A DNA stretch of 64,000 bases from positions 4,712,001-4,776,000 of the forward strand of contig OW818680.1 in NCBI GenBank assembly GCA_942493055.1, given 5' to 3'. The position numbers were made by a program, and so were the translations under genes. Of this stretch, positions 25,632-34,055 are shown piece by piece. The stretch is from CAIZQW01 sp942493055. Its GTDB lineage: Bacteria > Verrucomicrobiota > Kiritimatiellia > RFP12 > UBA1067. The number at the start of each line of letters is the position of its first letter. Position 1 is the first letter of the stretch. The notes under the pieces are model-generated. The model was given only the letters and a program-made list of their open reading frames with translations, ran no database searches and was not told the DNA's origin.

Positions 25632-26036
25632 TTACATGCTTAAAATTGAGAGGTTCTGAAGGCCGTGCTTGTTACAGACATCAAGAGCCTGGACAAGGAA
25701 TTTATGCGGTGAGTCCATGGTACACTTCACGAGCACCATCGCTGTTTTGCTGGATCTTGAAACACGCGCCATCTGGCGGTCAAGGTCATCCAGGCGCATC
25801 GGCATGCCATTGAAAAGAAACCCCTGCGGACAAACAATAATCGTTGTCGGATCAGGTTGCTTATCCTTAATGGCGTTTGGATCTGGCGCGGGTCGTGCCG
25901 CTGAGAGCTTCGAAAGAATATCTTCCTGCTTCAGGGTCACGACAAAGAAAATCAAGAGCTGAAAAACCACGTCAATCATCGGGGTCATGTCCAGTTTAGG
26001 AGTTTCGCCCTTATTTTGTCTCCGTTTGTAAGCCAT
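25632..26036 (-). CDS. exbD: ExbD/TolR family protein (second copy)
   Basis: A 134-residue ExbD with the helix KLDMTPMIDVVFQLLIFFVV and the conserved Asp. Its periplasmic domain ends CNKHGLQNLSILSM. Closest to exbD3, suggesting a duplication with the toroid gene between the copies. It lies 12 nt before the toroid gene and 18 nt after exbD1. It forms the proton-motive motor with ExbB. Confidence 0.92.
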   Translation of the reverse strand: MAYKRRQNKGETPKLDMTPMIDVVFQLLIFFVVTLKQEDILSKLSAARPAPDPNAIKDKQPDPTTIIVCPQGFLFNGMPMRLDDLDRQMARVSRSSKTAMVLVKCTMDSPHKFLVQALDVCNKHGLQNLSILSM

Positions 26037-26054
26037 ATTAAATAGTCTCCGTCA

Positions 26055-26483
26055 TTACTTTTGCTTAGCCTTATGCTCCTGGACTGCGACAAACGAAAGC
26101 TTCCAGATGCCGCGGGCCGTACAGATATCCATGACTTTTTTGACTTGCTCGTGCTTGGCTCGAAAGTCCGCTCGGATCAACACAGGGAACTGATTTCCAA
26201 GCTTGTTGACCCGGTTACGCATGATCACACTGAGCTGATCCGGTGACATTCTGCCATTGTGAATTGAGATGTAGCCATGACGGTCAAGTTCAATTTCAAG
26301 GGTAGTCGGCGGACGATTCTCTTCTGTGATCGTCTCGCCGTGCTTGCCATCCTCGAGTTCAATGTCTTTGTTGACATCACTCGTCATCTTGAGGGTGACC
26401 ACGAAGAAGATAATGAGTTGGAATACGACGTCGATCATCGGCGTCATATCAATCTCGCACTGGTCATTTCTTGGTTTAGCCAT
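26055..26483 (-). CDS. exbD: ExbD/TolR family protein (first copy)
   Basis: A 142-residue ExbD with helix EIDMTPMIDVVFQLIIFFVV. It is more distant from the other two copies: the segment after the helix is charged (DVNKDIELEDGKHGETITEENRPP) and the C-terminus ends SFVAVQEHKAKQK. It probably occupies a distinct position in a hetero-oligomeric motor (inference). AAAGGG lies upstream of the ATG. Confidence 0.92.
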   Translation of the reverse strand: MAKPRNDQCEIDMTPMIDVVFQLIIFFVVTLKMTSDVNKDIELEDGKHGETITEENRPPTTLEIELDRHGYISIHNGRMSPDQLSVIMRNRVNKLGNQFPVLIRADFRAKHEQVKKVMDICTARGIWKLSFVAVQEHKAKQK

Positions 26484-26531
26484 TGTGCAACCCTTTAAGG
26501 GGTTAAATAAAGTGTTTTACGCTATAGATCG

Positions 26532-26563
26532 GTTGTGTTGCGCATAAAGCTGCGCAACACAAC
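26532..26563. repeat. Perfect hairpin between exbB and exbD1
   Basis: 13-bp stem GTTGTGTTGCGCA/TGCGCAACACAAC with a 6-nt loop and no T run. It could protect the upstream exbB message and raise ExbB over ExbD. Confidence 0.75.
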
Positions 26564-26592
26564 GTCTCCTAGCGCCGCTGCTCATCCGTCCA

Positions 26593-27381
26593 TTAGTCGT
26601 TGACGACTTCGACGTTACGCAGATCCTTAATCAGCTCCACGGTCATGGCCTGCATGCGCAAGATCAAACGGTTGGCGTTATTACGGATGCTGTAATAAAC
26701 AGTGATGGCCGGGATCGCGACTGCCAGTCCGGCCGCTGTCGTCCAGAGCGCCTGTGAAATGGCCAACGCCAAAGAACCGACGTCCGGGGCGCCCGTGGCC
26801 AGGGTTTCGAAGCACATAATCATACCTTGCACAGTACCCAGCAGACCCAACATCGGCGCCAAGTTCGAGCATACGGAGATCCAGGTCAAGCGCTGCATGA
26901 GACGCTCGGTCTCCAAGTCAGCAGCCGCACCAATGGATTCCTGAATGACCTCAAAGCCCTCTTCCACATGCGAGAATCCAGCGGAGAGGATGTTCGCCAT
27001 GGGGCCTGGTTCCACTTCACAGGACTTCAATGCTTTCATCACGTCACCCTCAGCCATAGCTGCCTTCACGTTCGTAATCAGTGACTCTGGCATGATCTTC
27101 TGCGGGCGAATCAGGATGGAGCAGTCCACGGCGAAATAGATCGCTGCGACACCGCAACCAAAGAGCGCCAGCCAGAGAACAATGCCAAGCCATCCGGATC
27201 CTCCAATCACCGCGAAGAGTCCTGTGCTTGTCTTCTTGGTTGCAGGTTGTGCGTCAGCTGAAGCTTCCAGCTTTGTTTCGGTACCTGCTGCTGGTGCTGG
27301 GGCTGCTGCCTGCGCATAAACCGTTGAACTTGAAACCATCATTCCCATCATCAGAATGGACATCATTACCAATCTCTTCAT
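26593..27381 (-). CDS. exbB: ExbB/TolQ/MotA family proton-channel protein
   Basis: A 262-residue inner-membrane protein with an N-terminal signal sequence (cleavage near VYA-QAAAP). An Ala/Pro-rich periplasmic stretch and three membrane helices follow. The cytoplasmic loop and the conserved region LAPMLGLLGTVQGMI...ISQALWTTAAGLAVAIPA are the MotA_ExbB signature. The added signal peptide and extension are common in PVC-type and Bacteroidetes ExbBs. It partners with one or more of the three ExbDs downstream. Confidence 0.93.
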   Translation of the reverse strand: MKRLVMMSILMMGMMVSSSTVYAQAAAPAPAAGTETKLEASADAQPATKKTSTGLFAVIGGSGWLGIVLWLALFGCGVAAIYFAVDCSILIRPQKIMPESLITNVKAAMAEGDVMKALKSCEVEPGPMANILSAGFSHVEEGFEVIQESIGAAADLETERLMQRLTWISVCSNLAPMLGLLGTVQGMIMCFETLATGAPDVGSLALAISQALWTTAAGLAVAIPAITVYYSIRNNANRLILRMQAMTVELIKDLRNVEVVND

Positions 27382-27476
27382 TATGCTAACCTCTTACCTT
27401 CCTTGCGGCTTGCTTATCAGGCAGACCGTATTCGTATTGTTTTATCATTCTACACGTTTGAGCGGCATCCTTGTGG

Positions 27477-28268
27477 CTACTTCTGAGCCCATTCAGATCC
27501 CGCAAAATTCTTCTTCAGCTCGCTGCGCATCTGATCAGCGCGGCCGGACTGCCCCACCTTTTCAAAGCATTTAGCGGCTTTGAACAACGCCTCTGGCTGT
27601 GCTTCGGCCTCGCTTTTGTAAAGCGTAATCACACGCAGATAGCCATCCCGTAGAGCCTTCTTTGCATTGTCAGCCGTATCGCCTGTTGCCAAAACCAAGT
27701 CGCCTCGCATAATCAACGCGAATGCGGAGGCCAGTCTGTCCCCGCTCTTGATCGCCTTCACGATGAGTTCATCAGCCTTAACCGTTTTGCCGGTCTTCAA
27801 AAGAGACTGCCAATACATCGGTGCGATTTCGCCCAGATAGCCAGCAGTCGGGTCAGCAGCGATGATCGATTCGCACAACTTGACGGCCTTATCATTCTCT
27901 CCTGCCTTTAAGTAGGCTTCCGCGAGCATCCGGATCGCTGGCTTGTCCCATTTCAGCATGAAGTAGTCTTTTGCGATTTTTTCCAGAATGGGAACTGCTA
28001 CGGTCGCGTTGCCGCCGGCCATCTGCTTTTCGGCATTCTCAAGTTCTTTGGGCTTGGCAATCTGAAGTTCAGCGACGTTTGCCAGAGCGACCTCAAGATC
28101 CATGTTGTTGGCGGTTACGCTATAAGCCTTTTCGCGCACCTTCCACTTCAACACGCCATGGAATGGCTTGCCTTCACTGTTAATAATGGTTCCCTGGATC
28201 TGTCCCCATACGGCTCCAGTCATCAGAAGGGATACCATCCATACTACGGTTGTGGTTTGTCTGCTCAT
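27477..28268 (-). CDS. Secreted TPR-like protein
   Basis: A 263-residue protein with a signal peptide (MSRQTTTVVWMVSLLMTGAVWG) and a short beta-like N-domain. Four or more helix-turn-helix repeats of TPR type follow, for example AIRMLAEAYLKAGENDKAVKLCESI. It is predicted periplasmic. Its position between the large TPR protein and exbB suggests a scaffold for the Exb complex. No enzymatic motif seen. Confidence 0.75.
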   Translation of the reverse strand: MSRQTTTVVWMVSLLMTGAVWGQIQGTIINSEGKPFHGVLKWKVREKAYSVTANNMDLEVALANVAELQIAKPKELENAEKQMAGGNATVAVPILEKIAKDYFMLKWDKPAIRMLAEAYLKAGENDKAVKLCESIIAADPTAGYLGEIAPMYWQSLLKTGKTVKADELIVKAIKSGDRLASAFALIMRGDLVLATGDTADNAKKALRDGYLRVITLYKSEAEAQPEALFKAAKCFEKVGQSGRADQMRSELKKNFAGSEWAQK

Positions 28269-28294
28269 GTTCTTTCCTTTTTCGTTAAATCGTT

Positions 28295-31200
28295 CTATTT
28301 CGTGATTTTTGCCTGGCTGACCCAGCTTTGAACATCCGTACGATACTTGCCATTCGGGAACTGCTTCAGATAGTTTTCGCCGTCCGTGATGACGTCTTCA
28401 AACAGCTTGTGCTCCACCATCAACGGCAGGGCATTATAATACGCCTTTTCCAGCACGTTGGCAAGTGCCACATTGTTGGGGTCGATGGAGACACTGATGC
28501 CGGTAAAGGCGACGATGGCATGCCCGCGCGTCTCGACAGCCTGTTCATTGAGGCCAAGGGCCTTTTCAGCTTGCATCTTTCGTACGAGGATTTCACCGGC
28601 CATCAGGTCGAGTTCCTTCAGTTCACCCGGATTCGCCAAGGGCTTGCCGAGTCTAACGCCCTCTTCCTTGTAGCGCTTGACCATTTGCAGGGCTTCAATG
28701 GCGGAGTTGAAGAGACGCTTACGTTCGAGATTGTCCTTTTCCGTTTTTCCGAGTTCACTTGCCACCTCGACCAGCAGCAGGTTGGCATCTACGACGATTT
28801 CAAGTTTGGCGTACTCCTTGGTGAAGTCCAGCAGCATTTTGTAGGCATCTGAAAAACGTTTCTGCCCCACGAGGGTGCGCGTCTTGCCCAGTTTCGCAAG
28901 GGCGGTTACGGTTTTGTCCTTTGTCAAGGCCATCGCCTTTTCGTAGGATTGGAGCGCCAGGTCGAATTCACGGGCCTCCTCAAGCGCCTTGGCCGCTGCC
29001 AGGAATTGGCCGTCCGTGTACTTGCCGCTGGCTGCAAACATTTGACGATACTTCGCCACACCTTCCCCCTTGAACCCCATTTCGATCAAGCTTCTCGCAA
29101 GTTCGGGGATGGAGTTTTTGGCCTCGTCGGAACCGGGATAGTCCTTGCTGAGCTTTTCAAAGGCCGCCTGCGCGTTCGGGACATCCTGAAGAATTGTATA
29201 GAGGGTACCGATTTGCATTTGCGCACGTGCGGCGTATTTGCCCTGCGGATAATCCTTCACATACGCTTCAAAGGCCTTGATGGCTGCTTTGCGAAGGTCT
29301 GTCAATTTCTCAGCCGGTTGCTGGATTTGTGTCAGACAGATCGCACGTGTAAAGGTGGCGGCCTCTTTGATCTGCTCGTTGCGCTTCTTCTCCTCCGCAT
29401 TCAAGAAGTAGGCGGCAGGGGAGTCGTTGAGGCGCTTGGTGATATCTGACAAACTGGCGATGGCGCGGGCCAGCCACTTCGCAACTTCAGCCTGGTTTGC
29501 AGCGACAGCTTCAGGAGCCGCATTGGTAAACGCGTTCTTGGCGACGATACTCGCATATTCGCGTTGTGCATCAGCCAGGCGGAACTTGCCGCTGATGAGT
29601 TCTGAAGAGGGCTTGTTCTGTTCGGTCAGCTTGGAAACATAGATCTCCAACGCCTCGATCTCACTCAAGTTGCGTCCCTCTTCCTTCTCGATTTGGGCGA
29701 GACGGCTCAGCGCGCTATAGTAATAGACGGAATTTGTGTAAACCGTCGCAATGTCGTGATAACGCTTGCTGGCGGCCTTATAGTTCTTGGCAGCAAATTC
29801 GCGCTCCGCGTCGCTCATAATGAGCTGTCCAGCTGCATAATGCGTCGGATAATCCCGGAAGAAGAGCGTATAGGTTGCGCGCTTCTGGTTTTCCAGCTTC
29901 AACTCGCCATAGTATTCAGCGATGCGGCGGAGTTGCTCGCCTGCATCACGCATGAGCGCGGGCCGTTCGCAGAAACGTTCGGAGATGTGGCCTGTTACAG
30001 CCTCTGCCATCAGGGCATTGTAGGCATTATCGTTTGCTGATTCAATATACGCGATCGCCAGGTCGCCAAAAGCAGCGACGGCCCGTGGGGATTCAGAGAA
30101 TTTGTTGAGAATAGCCAGATATTTTTCAATGGCTTCCTTGAATTGGTTCTGGCGGAAGGTCAACTGGGCATCCTCGAACTGCTTCTGGACCAGCTTGTCC
30201 ATGTCTTCCCGCTTGATCTCCTCCTTCAAAAGGACATTATAGCGTGTTTTGATGAGTTTGCGGATAGCATCCACCTTCTCGCCTGCGTCAAAAGCCCATT
30301 GGCTTTCAGGATAGCGGGCAAACACATTGATAAACTGGCTGTAGGCTCCATTGCTGGACTGACGCTGTTTGGTCTGCGGATCACGCTCACCCAGGAGCAT
30401 ATCCTTAATAACATCTTCATTCGGCGTGGGCTTCTTGGCTTCTGCCATGGCCGTATCCATGCGCAGGGTCGCCAGCAGGTAGCGGCACTGCGGCATCGGG
30501 CTCATGCGGAGCTGGCCCAGTGACCCGTCCGGATCCTCGGCCTTTAAGGCATCATGGATAATGCGCAACTGAGGCATATAGGATTCAACGAGTTTTTGAG
30601 CCCCCTTAACATCGTTTTGGAATTTATAAACATGGGCCTTCATGACGATGGCCTTTCCAAACCAGATGTCCTGCTTCCACAAGAGCTTGTCGCAGAGCGC
30701 CTCTGTCTCCTTCAGCATGGCGTCACGCGTCTCTTTCTTCTTTTCCGCCGGGACGAGCTTCAGGAGGAGTTCGGCGACCTCAGCCTCGATGCTGCGGCGC
30801 ACGCCCTCTTCCAGGGGGATCTTAAAGAGGTTGCGGTAGGCCACGAGCGCCTCGGCGTCACGGTTGAGATAGAGGAGCATCTGTACATACTTGTAAGCAG
30901 AGTCGCGATAGAAGCTGACGAGACCGCGCGCGGGCTTATCAACCTTCACGAAGAAATCCTTATAACGCTTGTCCGCTTCAGCATAATTCTGGAAAGCATA
31001 ATAGCCGTCTGCCATGGCGAGCACCAAAGCCCAGTACTCCTCGCTGTTCTTATCCTTTATGGCCTCCACCATTTTTTGGACTTCTGCAAACTTGCCAAGC
31101 CAAAGTAAGCCCTGGATCTCGCGCACCTTCAACTGGTTTGTGATCTCTGGGTATTCCGCAGGTTTAAAACGCTTGCGCGCTTCCTCAATGACGGTTTCAG

Positions 31201-31372
31201 CAATATCCGGCATACGCAGGCGCTGCAGTTCGTCAATGAACTTCAACTCGTCGCTCAGCTCGTCTGCATAGGCAGGTGACGAAAAGAGGGCACAAGCAAT
31301 AAATCCGATGCCGACACAGGCGAAAACTTGTCGGACACAACCAGAAACCACAAAATTATTTTTCGTTTCCAT
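28295..31372 (-). CDS. Large secreted TPR-repeat protein
   Basis: A 1025-residue protein with a signal peptide (cleavage near AYA-DELSD), otherwise almost entirely alpha-helical with many TPR/Sel1-like units. Examples are FKEAIEKYLAILNKFSESPRAVAAFGDLA and KYAARAQMQIGTLYTILQDVPNAQAAFEKL, spread from about residue 130 to the end. First gene of the Exb operon. The ATG at 31372 has no ribosome site and lies only about 3 nt after the predicted transcription start. It is probably a periplasmic or outer-membrane-associated scaffold (inference). Comparable giant TPR proteins accompany gliding and Tol-type motors in other groups. Confidence 0.8.
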   Translation of the reverse strand: METKNNFVVSGCVRQVFACVGIGFIACALFSSPAYADELSDELKFIDELQRLRMPDIAETVIEEARKRFKPAEYPEITNQLKVREIQGLLWLGKFAEVQKMVEAIKDKNSEEYWALVLAMADGYYAFQNYAEADKRYKDFFVKVDKPARGLVSFYRDSAYKYVQMLLYLNRDAEALVAYRNLFKIPLEEGVRRSIEAEVAELLLKLVPAEKKKETRDAMLKETEALCDKLLWKQDIWFGKAIVMKAHVYKFQNDVKGAQKLVESYMPQLRIIHDALKAEDPDGSLGQLRMSPMPQCRYLLATLRMDTAMAEAKKPTPNEDVIKDMLLGERDPQTKQRQSSNGAYSQFINVFARYPESQWAFDAGEKVDAIRKLIKTRYNVLLKEEIKREDMDKLVQKQFEDAQLTFRQNQFKEAIEKYLAILNKFSESPRAVAAFGDLAIAYIESANDNAYNALMAEAVTGHISERFCERPALMRDAGEQLRRIAEYYGELKLENQKRATYTLFFRDYPTHYAAGQLIMSDAEREFAAKNYKAASKRYHDIATVYTNSVYYYSALSRLAQIEKEEGRNLSEIEALEIYVSKLTEQNKPSSELISGKFRLADAQREYASIVAKNAFTNAAPEAVAANQAEVAKWLARAIASLSDITKRLNDSPAAYFLNAEEKKRNEQIKEAATFTRAICLTQIQQPAEKLTDLRKAAIKAFEAYVKDYPQGKYAARAQMQIGTLYTILQDVPNAQAAFEKLSKDYPGSDEAKNSIPELARSLIEMGFKGEGVAKYRQMFAASGKYTDGQFLAAAKALEEAREFDLALQSYEKAMALTKDKTVTALAKLGKTRTLVGQKRFSDAYKMLLDFTKEYAKLEIVVDANLLLVEVASELGKTEKDNLERKRLFNSAIEALQMVKRYKEEGVRLGKPLANPGELKELDLMAGEILVRKMQAEKALGLNEQAVETRGHAIVAFTGISVSIDPNNVALANVLEKAYYNALPLMVEHKLFEDVITDGENYLKQFPNGKYRTDVQSWVSQAKITK

Positions 31373-31381
31373 GATGGCTAC

Positions 31382-31410
31382 GTTATACGATAAATAGGGC
31401 GATTGGTCAA
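31382..31410 (-). promoter_or_regulatory. Promoter of the Exb/TPR operon
   Basis: Minus strand TTGACC (31410-31405), 17-bp spacer, TATAAC (31387-31382). Start near 31375, almost at the ATG (31372). Confidence 0.75.
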
Positions 31411-31468
31411 ATTCAAAATGATAGAACCTGATGTTTTTTTGTTTTTTAAATTTTTTTATTTTTTGTGA

Positions 31469-31497
31469 TTGCTTTTCACCCTCTTTTCATCTAAAGT
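31469..31497 (+). promoter_or_regulatory. Promoter of the coiled-coil/lipoprotein pair
   Basis: TTGCTT (31469-31474), 17-bp spacer, TAAAGT (31492-31497), start near 31505; divergent from the Exb promoter in a very A/T-rich interval. Confidence 0.5.
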
Positions 31498-31546
31498 TTG
31501 AACATTACAAAAAACAAGGAAACTCTGTTTAATAGAGGTTACTAAA

Positions 31547-32683
31547 ATGGATAAAGCGTTACGTGTGTTGGCGATCATCATTTTGATTTTAGCAATCGTT
31601 GCAATGGTATTTGCTCAGCTTTCATTTATGAAGCGGCAGGTGTTGTTGGGACGGAATAGCATGTTCGAAGAACAGGTCATCAAGGTAGCAAAAACGATTG
31701 AAGCGGCTGATGCTGCTGACGTGCCGGCTCCAGATGTCCAAAAGGATGTCGCAGAGGTTTCGGATCGCGAATTGGCCAACCCCGAGCGCACTTCGGTGTT
31801 TGAAAACTATCCTGCTAAACTCGAGACGCAGAATTTGGCAACCTTGGATTACTCCACGATTGATAAGCGCCGCCAGCTCCGCAGCTATTACGTATTAGAT
31901 CAGACCACGGGAAAATATGTGATCTCCGAGCTCGATGGCAAGCCGAAAAAGGATGGCCCGGGTTCGATGGCCGCCCTGCTGGAGGAGATGCTCAACCGCG
32001 CGATGGCGCAGAAGGCTGTTTTAGAAAAGACACGTGGCGAGTTGACAAAAGCGCGTGAAATGATCACCTCCCTCGTGACAGAGATGAACAAGATGAAAAC
32101 GGATTGGCGCGTCACGAAGCGTGAATTGAAGGAATCGCGCGAAGAGTGCGAGAAGCTGAAAGAGGAGAAGGCTGCTCTCGAAGCGCAAGTCGCCAAGCTG
32201 ACCGCTGAGAAGAAGGAACTGACGGCTGAATTGGCTGATGCAAAGGCTGAGATCGAGAAGCGGGACAGCGAAATCGCTGGCCTGAGAGAGCAGATCGAAC
32301 AGCAAGCCAAGCTTATTAAGGAATTCAAGGATCGTATTGCTGGCAAGGGGATTCCAGGTGGCGCAACTCAAGACGGAGTCGCTGTATCGGTCCTCACAGC
32401 CGGCGTGAAGGGCAAGGTCGTGGATGCGAATGATGAGTATAAGTTCGTGATCATCGAATTCACGGATGACGCCTTGATCGAAATGACTGGCCCCGAACGT
32501 GCAAATCCGTTGCCGCAGCTTGAAATGAATGTGCGCCGTAAAGGCCGCCAGAGCGCAAGTGGCGAGTTTGTCACCCGCGTGAAGATCCGCCAGGTTGTTA
32601 AGGGCAAGAACCTGGTCGTAGCAGATATCCTCACGGATTGGCAGCAAGTCGCAGTGGAGAAGGACGATGTCGTATTCTTCTAA
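31547..32683 (+). CDS. Membrane-anchored coiled-coil protein
   Basis: A 378-residue protein. An N-terminal membrane helix (residues 5-27) is followed by a linker and a long heptad-type coiled coil about 145-265 (Glu/Lys/Ala/Leu-rich, LTAEKKELTAELADAKAEIEKR). A C-terminal globular beta-rich domain of about 100 residues is unfamiliar (KGKVVDANDEYKFVIIEF...VADILTDWQQVAVEKDDVVFF). AGAGG lies 8 nt before the start. It faces the Exb operon and may belong to the same envelope assembly. I do not recognise the family. Confidence 0.75.
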   Translation: MDKALRVLAIIILILAIVAMVFAQLSFMKRQVLLGRNSMFEEQVIKVAKTIEAADAADVPAPDVQKDVAEVSDRELANPERTSVFENYPAKLETQNLATLDYSTIDKRRQLRSYYVLDQTTGKYVISELDGKPKKDGPGSMAALLEEMLNRAMAQKAVLEKTRGELTKAREMITSLVTEMNKMKTDWRVTKRELKESREECEKLKEEKAALEAQVAKLTAEKKELTAELADAKAEIEKRDSEIAGLREQIEQQAKLIKEFKDRIAGKGIPGGATQDGVAVSVLTAGVKGKVVDANDEYKFVIIEFTDDALIEMTGPERANPLPQLEMNVRRKGRQSASGEFVTRVKIRQVVKGKNLVVADILTDWQQVAVEKDDVVFF

Positions 32684-32849
32684 GCCGAGAAATATCGCGT
32701 TGGCTTGCCTGGTCGGATTCATCTGCATCTTCGTGCTCAATGGCTGTATGTCGTATGAGCCCAATGACACGGAGATGCCTTGGTCCGCGCCCGCCTCGTG
32801 GGAGGGGACAATGCCGCTCCCAGGGGGACTGAAAGACCGTTATGAGTAG
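32667..32849 (+). CDS. Small lipoprotein
   Basis: A 60-residue protein with a lipobox (FVLNGC, Cys27) after a hydrophobic signal. The short mature tail SYEPNDTEMPWSAPASWEGT has a Trp/Pro-rich patch. It starts 17 nt inside the end of the coiled-coil gene, so translation is coupled. Overlapping frame, lipobox and a terminator just downstream all support a real gene. Function unknown. Confidence 0.75.
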   Translation: MSYSSKPRNIALACLVGFICIFVLNGCMSYEPNDTEMPWSAPASWEGTMPLPGGLKDRYE

Positions 32850-32873
32850 GCGGGCAAGCTGAAGTGAAGAGAG

Positions 32874-32903
32874 AGGCGGCGCAGTTTTGCGCCGCCTTTT
32901 TCA
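32874..32903 (+). terminator. Rho-independent terminator after the lipoprotein gene
   Basis: 10-bp stem AGGCGGCGCA/TGCGCCGCCT, 4-nt loop, then TTTTT. Confidence 0.93.
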
Positions 32904-32966
32904 ATTTAAAACGACCTTATAGTGAGATCCTGAACCCTGAACCCTAACCCCTAGTTGCCTCCCCAT

Positions 32967-33953
32967 ATGGAACCTATTAAGAAAAATTCATTTACGTTCG
33001 TCCTCACGAAGGAGCAGCAAGAGGCGCTCAAGATCCTGCTCAACATGGGCAATTATAAGCGTAAGGAGGTCCCCCATACCCTGATCGCGGTCGAAGCGCA
33101 GGACTGTATCGTGAATCTCTACAAGAGCGGCAAGTGCCTTGTACAGGGCAAGGGCGCTGAAGATTTTGTCCTCTTCTTCCTGGAGCCGAATGTGCTTCAG
33201 AGCGCGACCGTCGGGTATGAGGAGATCCTCAATCCGGAGCTGGTTTCGCCGCACATGGGCATTGATGAAAGCGGCAAGGGCGATTTCTTCGGCCCGCTGG
33301 TGGCCTGCGCCGTCTATGTCGATCCGGATATCGCCCATGCCATGCAGGAGATGGGGGTGAAGGACTGCAAGCAACTGACGGATAAGGCTGTTTTCTTCCT
33401 GGGGAACAAGTCAAGACAGCTGCTTGGGCCTGGAAAATTTTCAATCGTCTCCATCGGGCCTGAAGCCTATAACCGCCTCTATGCGAAGATGCGGAATGTG
33501 AATACGCTCTTGGCGTGGGCCCATGCGCGGTGCATTGAAAATATTCTGGAGACCGTCCCGGACTGTCCGCGTGCGGTCGCTGACCAGTTTGGCGCGGAGC
33601 GCGTCATCAAGAATGCGCTCATGAAGAAGGGACGCACCATCAAGTTGGAACAGCGCCACAAGGCGGAATCCGATATTGCCGTTGCAGCAGCCTCTGTCTT
33701 GGCGCGTGAGGCCTTCCTGCGCTCGCTCGGAAGACTCGGTGAGACCCATGGCATCACCGCGCATAAAGGCGCGTCAGAGCAGGTCAAAGCATCCGCGATC
33801 GAGTTGGTGAAGAAAGCAGGTCCTGAGATCTTGCTGAAGACCTGCAAATGTCATTTCCGTACCGCGGATCAGGTCTTGGCCGCGTGCGGCTCGTCGCGCG
33901 CTGCGCTGGGCCCCGAGGGCCAGGCTGTCTCGCGCACGATCAAGGAGGCGTAG
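32967..33953 (+). CDS. rnhC: Ribonuclease HIII
   Basis: A 328-residue RNase HII/HIII family enzyme. The long N-terminal substrate-binding region is followed by the catalytic motif GIDESGKGDFFGPLV (about residue 98-112), with Asp-Glu in the HIII pattern. ADQFGAERVI and AESDIAVAAASVLAR carry the further acidic residues. It cleaves RNA in RNA-DNA hybrids. I prefer ATG 32967; a TTG at 32955 is possible. No clear ribosome site: upstream is a CCTGAACCCTGAACCC repeat. Confidence 0.92.
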   Translation: MEPIKKNSFTFVLTKEQQEALKILLNMGNYKRKEVPHTLIAVEAQDCIVNLYKSGKCLVQGKGAEDFVLFFLEPNVLQSATVGYEEILNPELVSPHMGIDESGKGDFFGPLVACAVYVDPDIAHAMQEMGVKDCKQLTDKAVFFLGNKSRQLLGPGKFSIVSIGPEAYNRLYAKMRNVNTLLAWAHARCIENILETVPDCPRAVADQFGAERVIKNALMKKGRTIKLEQRHKAESDIAVAAASVLAREAFLRSLGRLGETHGITAHKGASEQVKASAIELVKKAGPEILLKTCKCHFRTADQVLAACGSSRAALGPEGQAVSRTIKEA

Positions 33954-33964
33954 TCAGGTGGCGC

Positions 33965-34015
33965 GTTCGGCTTGCGTCCCGGGGTGTTTTTCCGCATGAA
34001 TGCGGAAAGCCGAAC
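33965..34015. repeat. Nested hairpin between convergent rnhC and rluD
   Basis: Outer 9-bp stem GTTCGGCTT/AAGCCGAAC enclosing a perfect inner hairpin TTCCGCAT-GA-ATGCGGAA, sharing two A. It may serve as an mRNA 3' end for both genes though it lacks a T run. Confidence 0.7.
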
Positions 34016-34055
34016 TGTCACAGGCGGCATGCTTAACTTGCGCAGGCAGAAACGA

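Noticed and set aside
33962..34015. Classical terminator between rnhC and rluD
   Set aside because: The nested hairpin is real but neither strand has the required T run, so it is listed only as a structured repeat.
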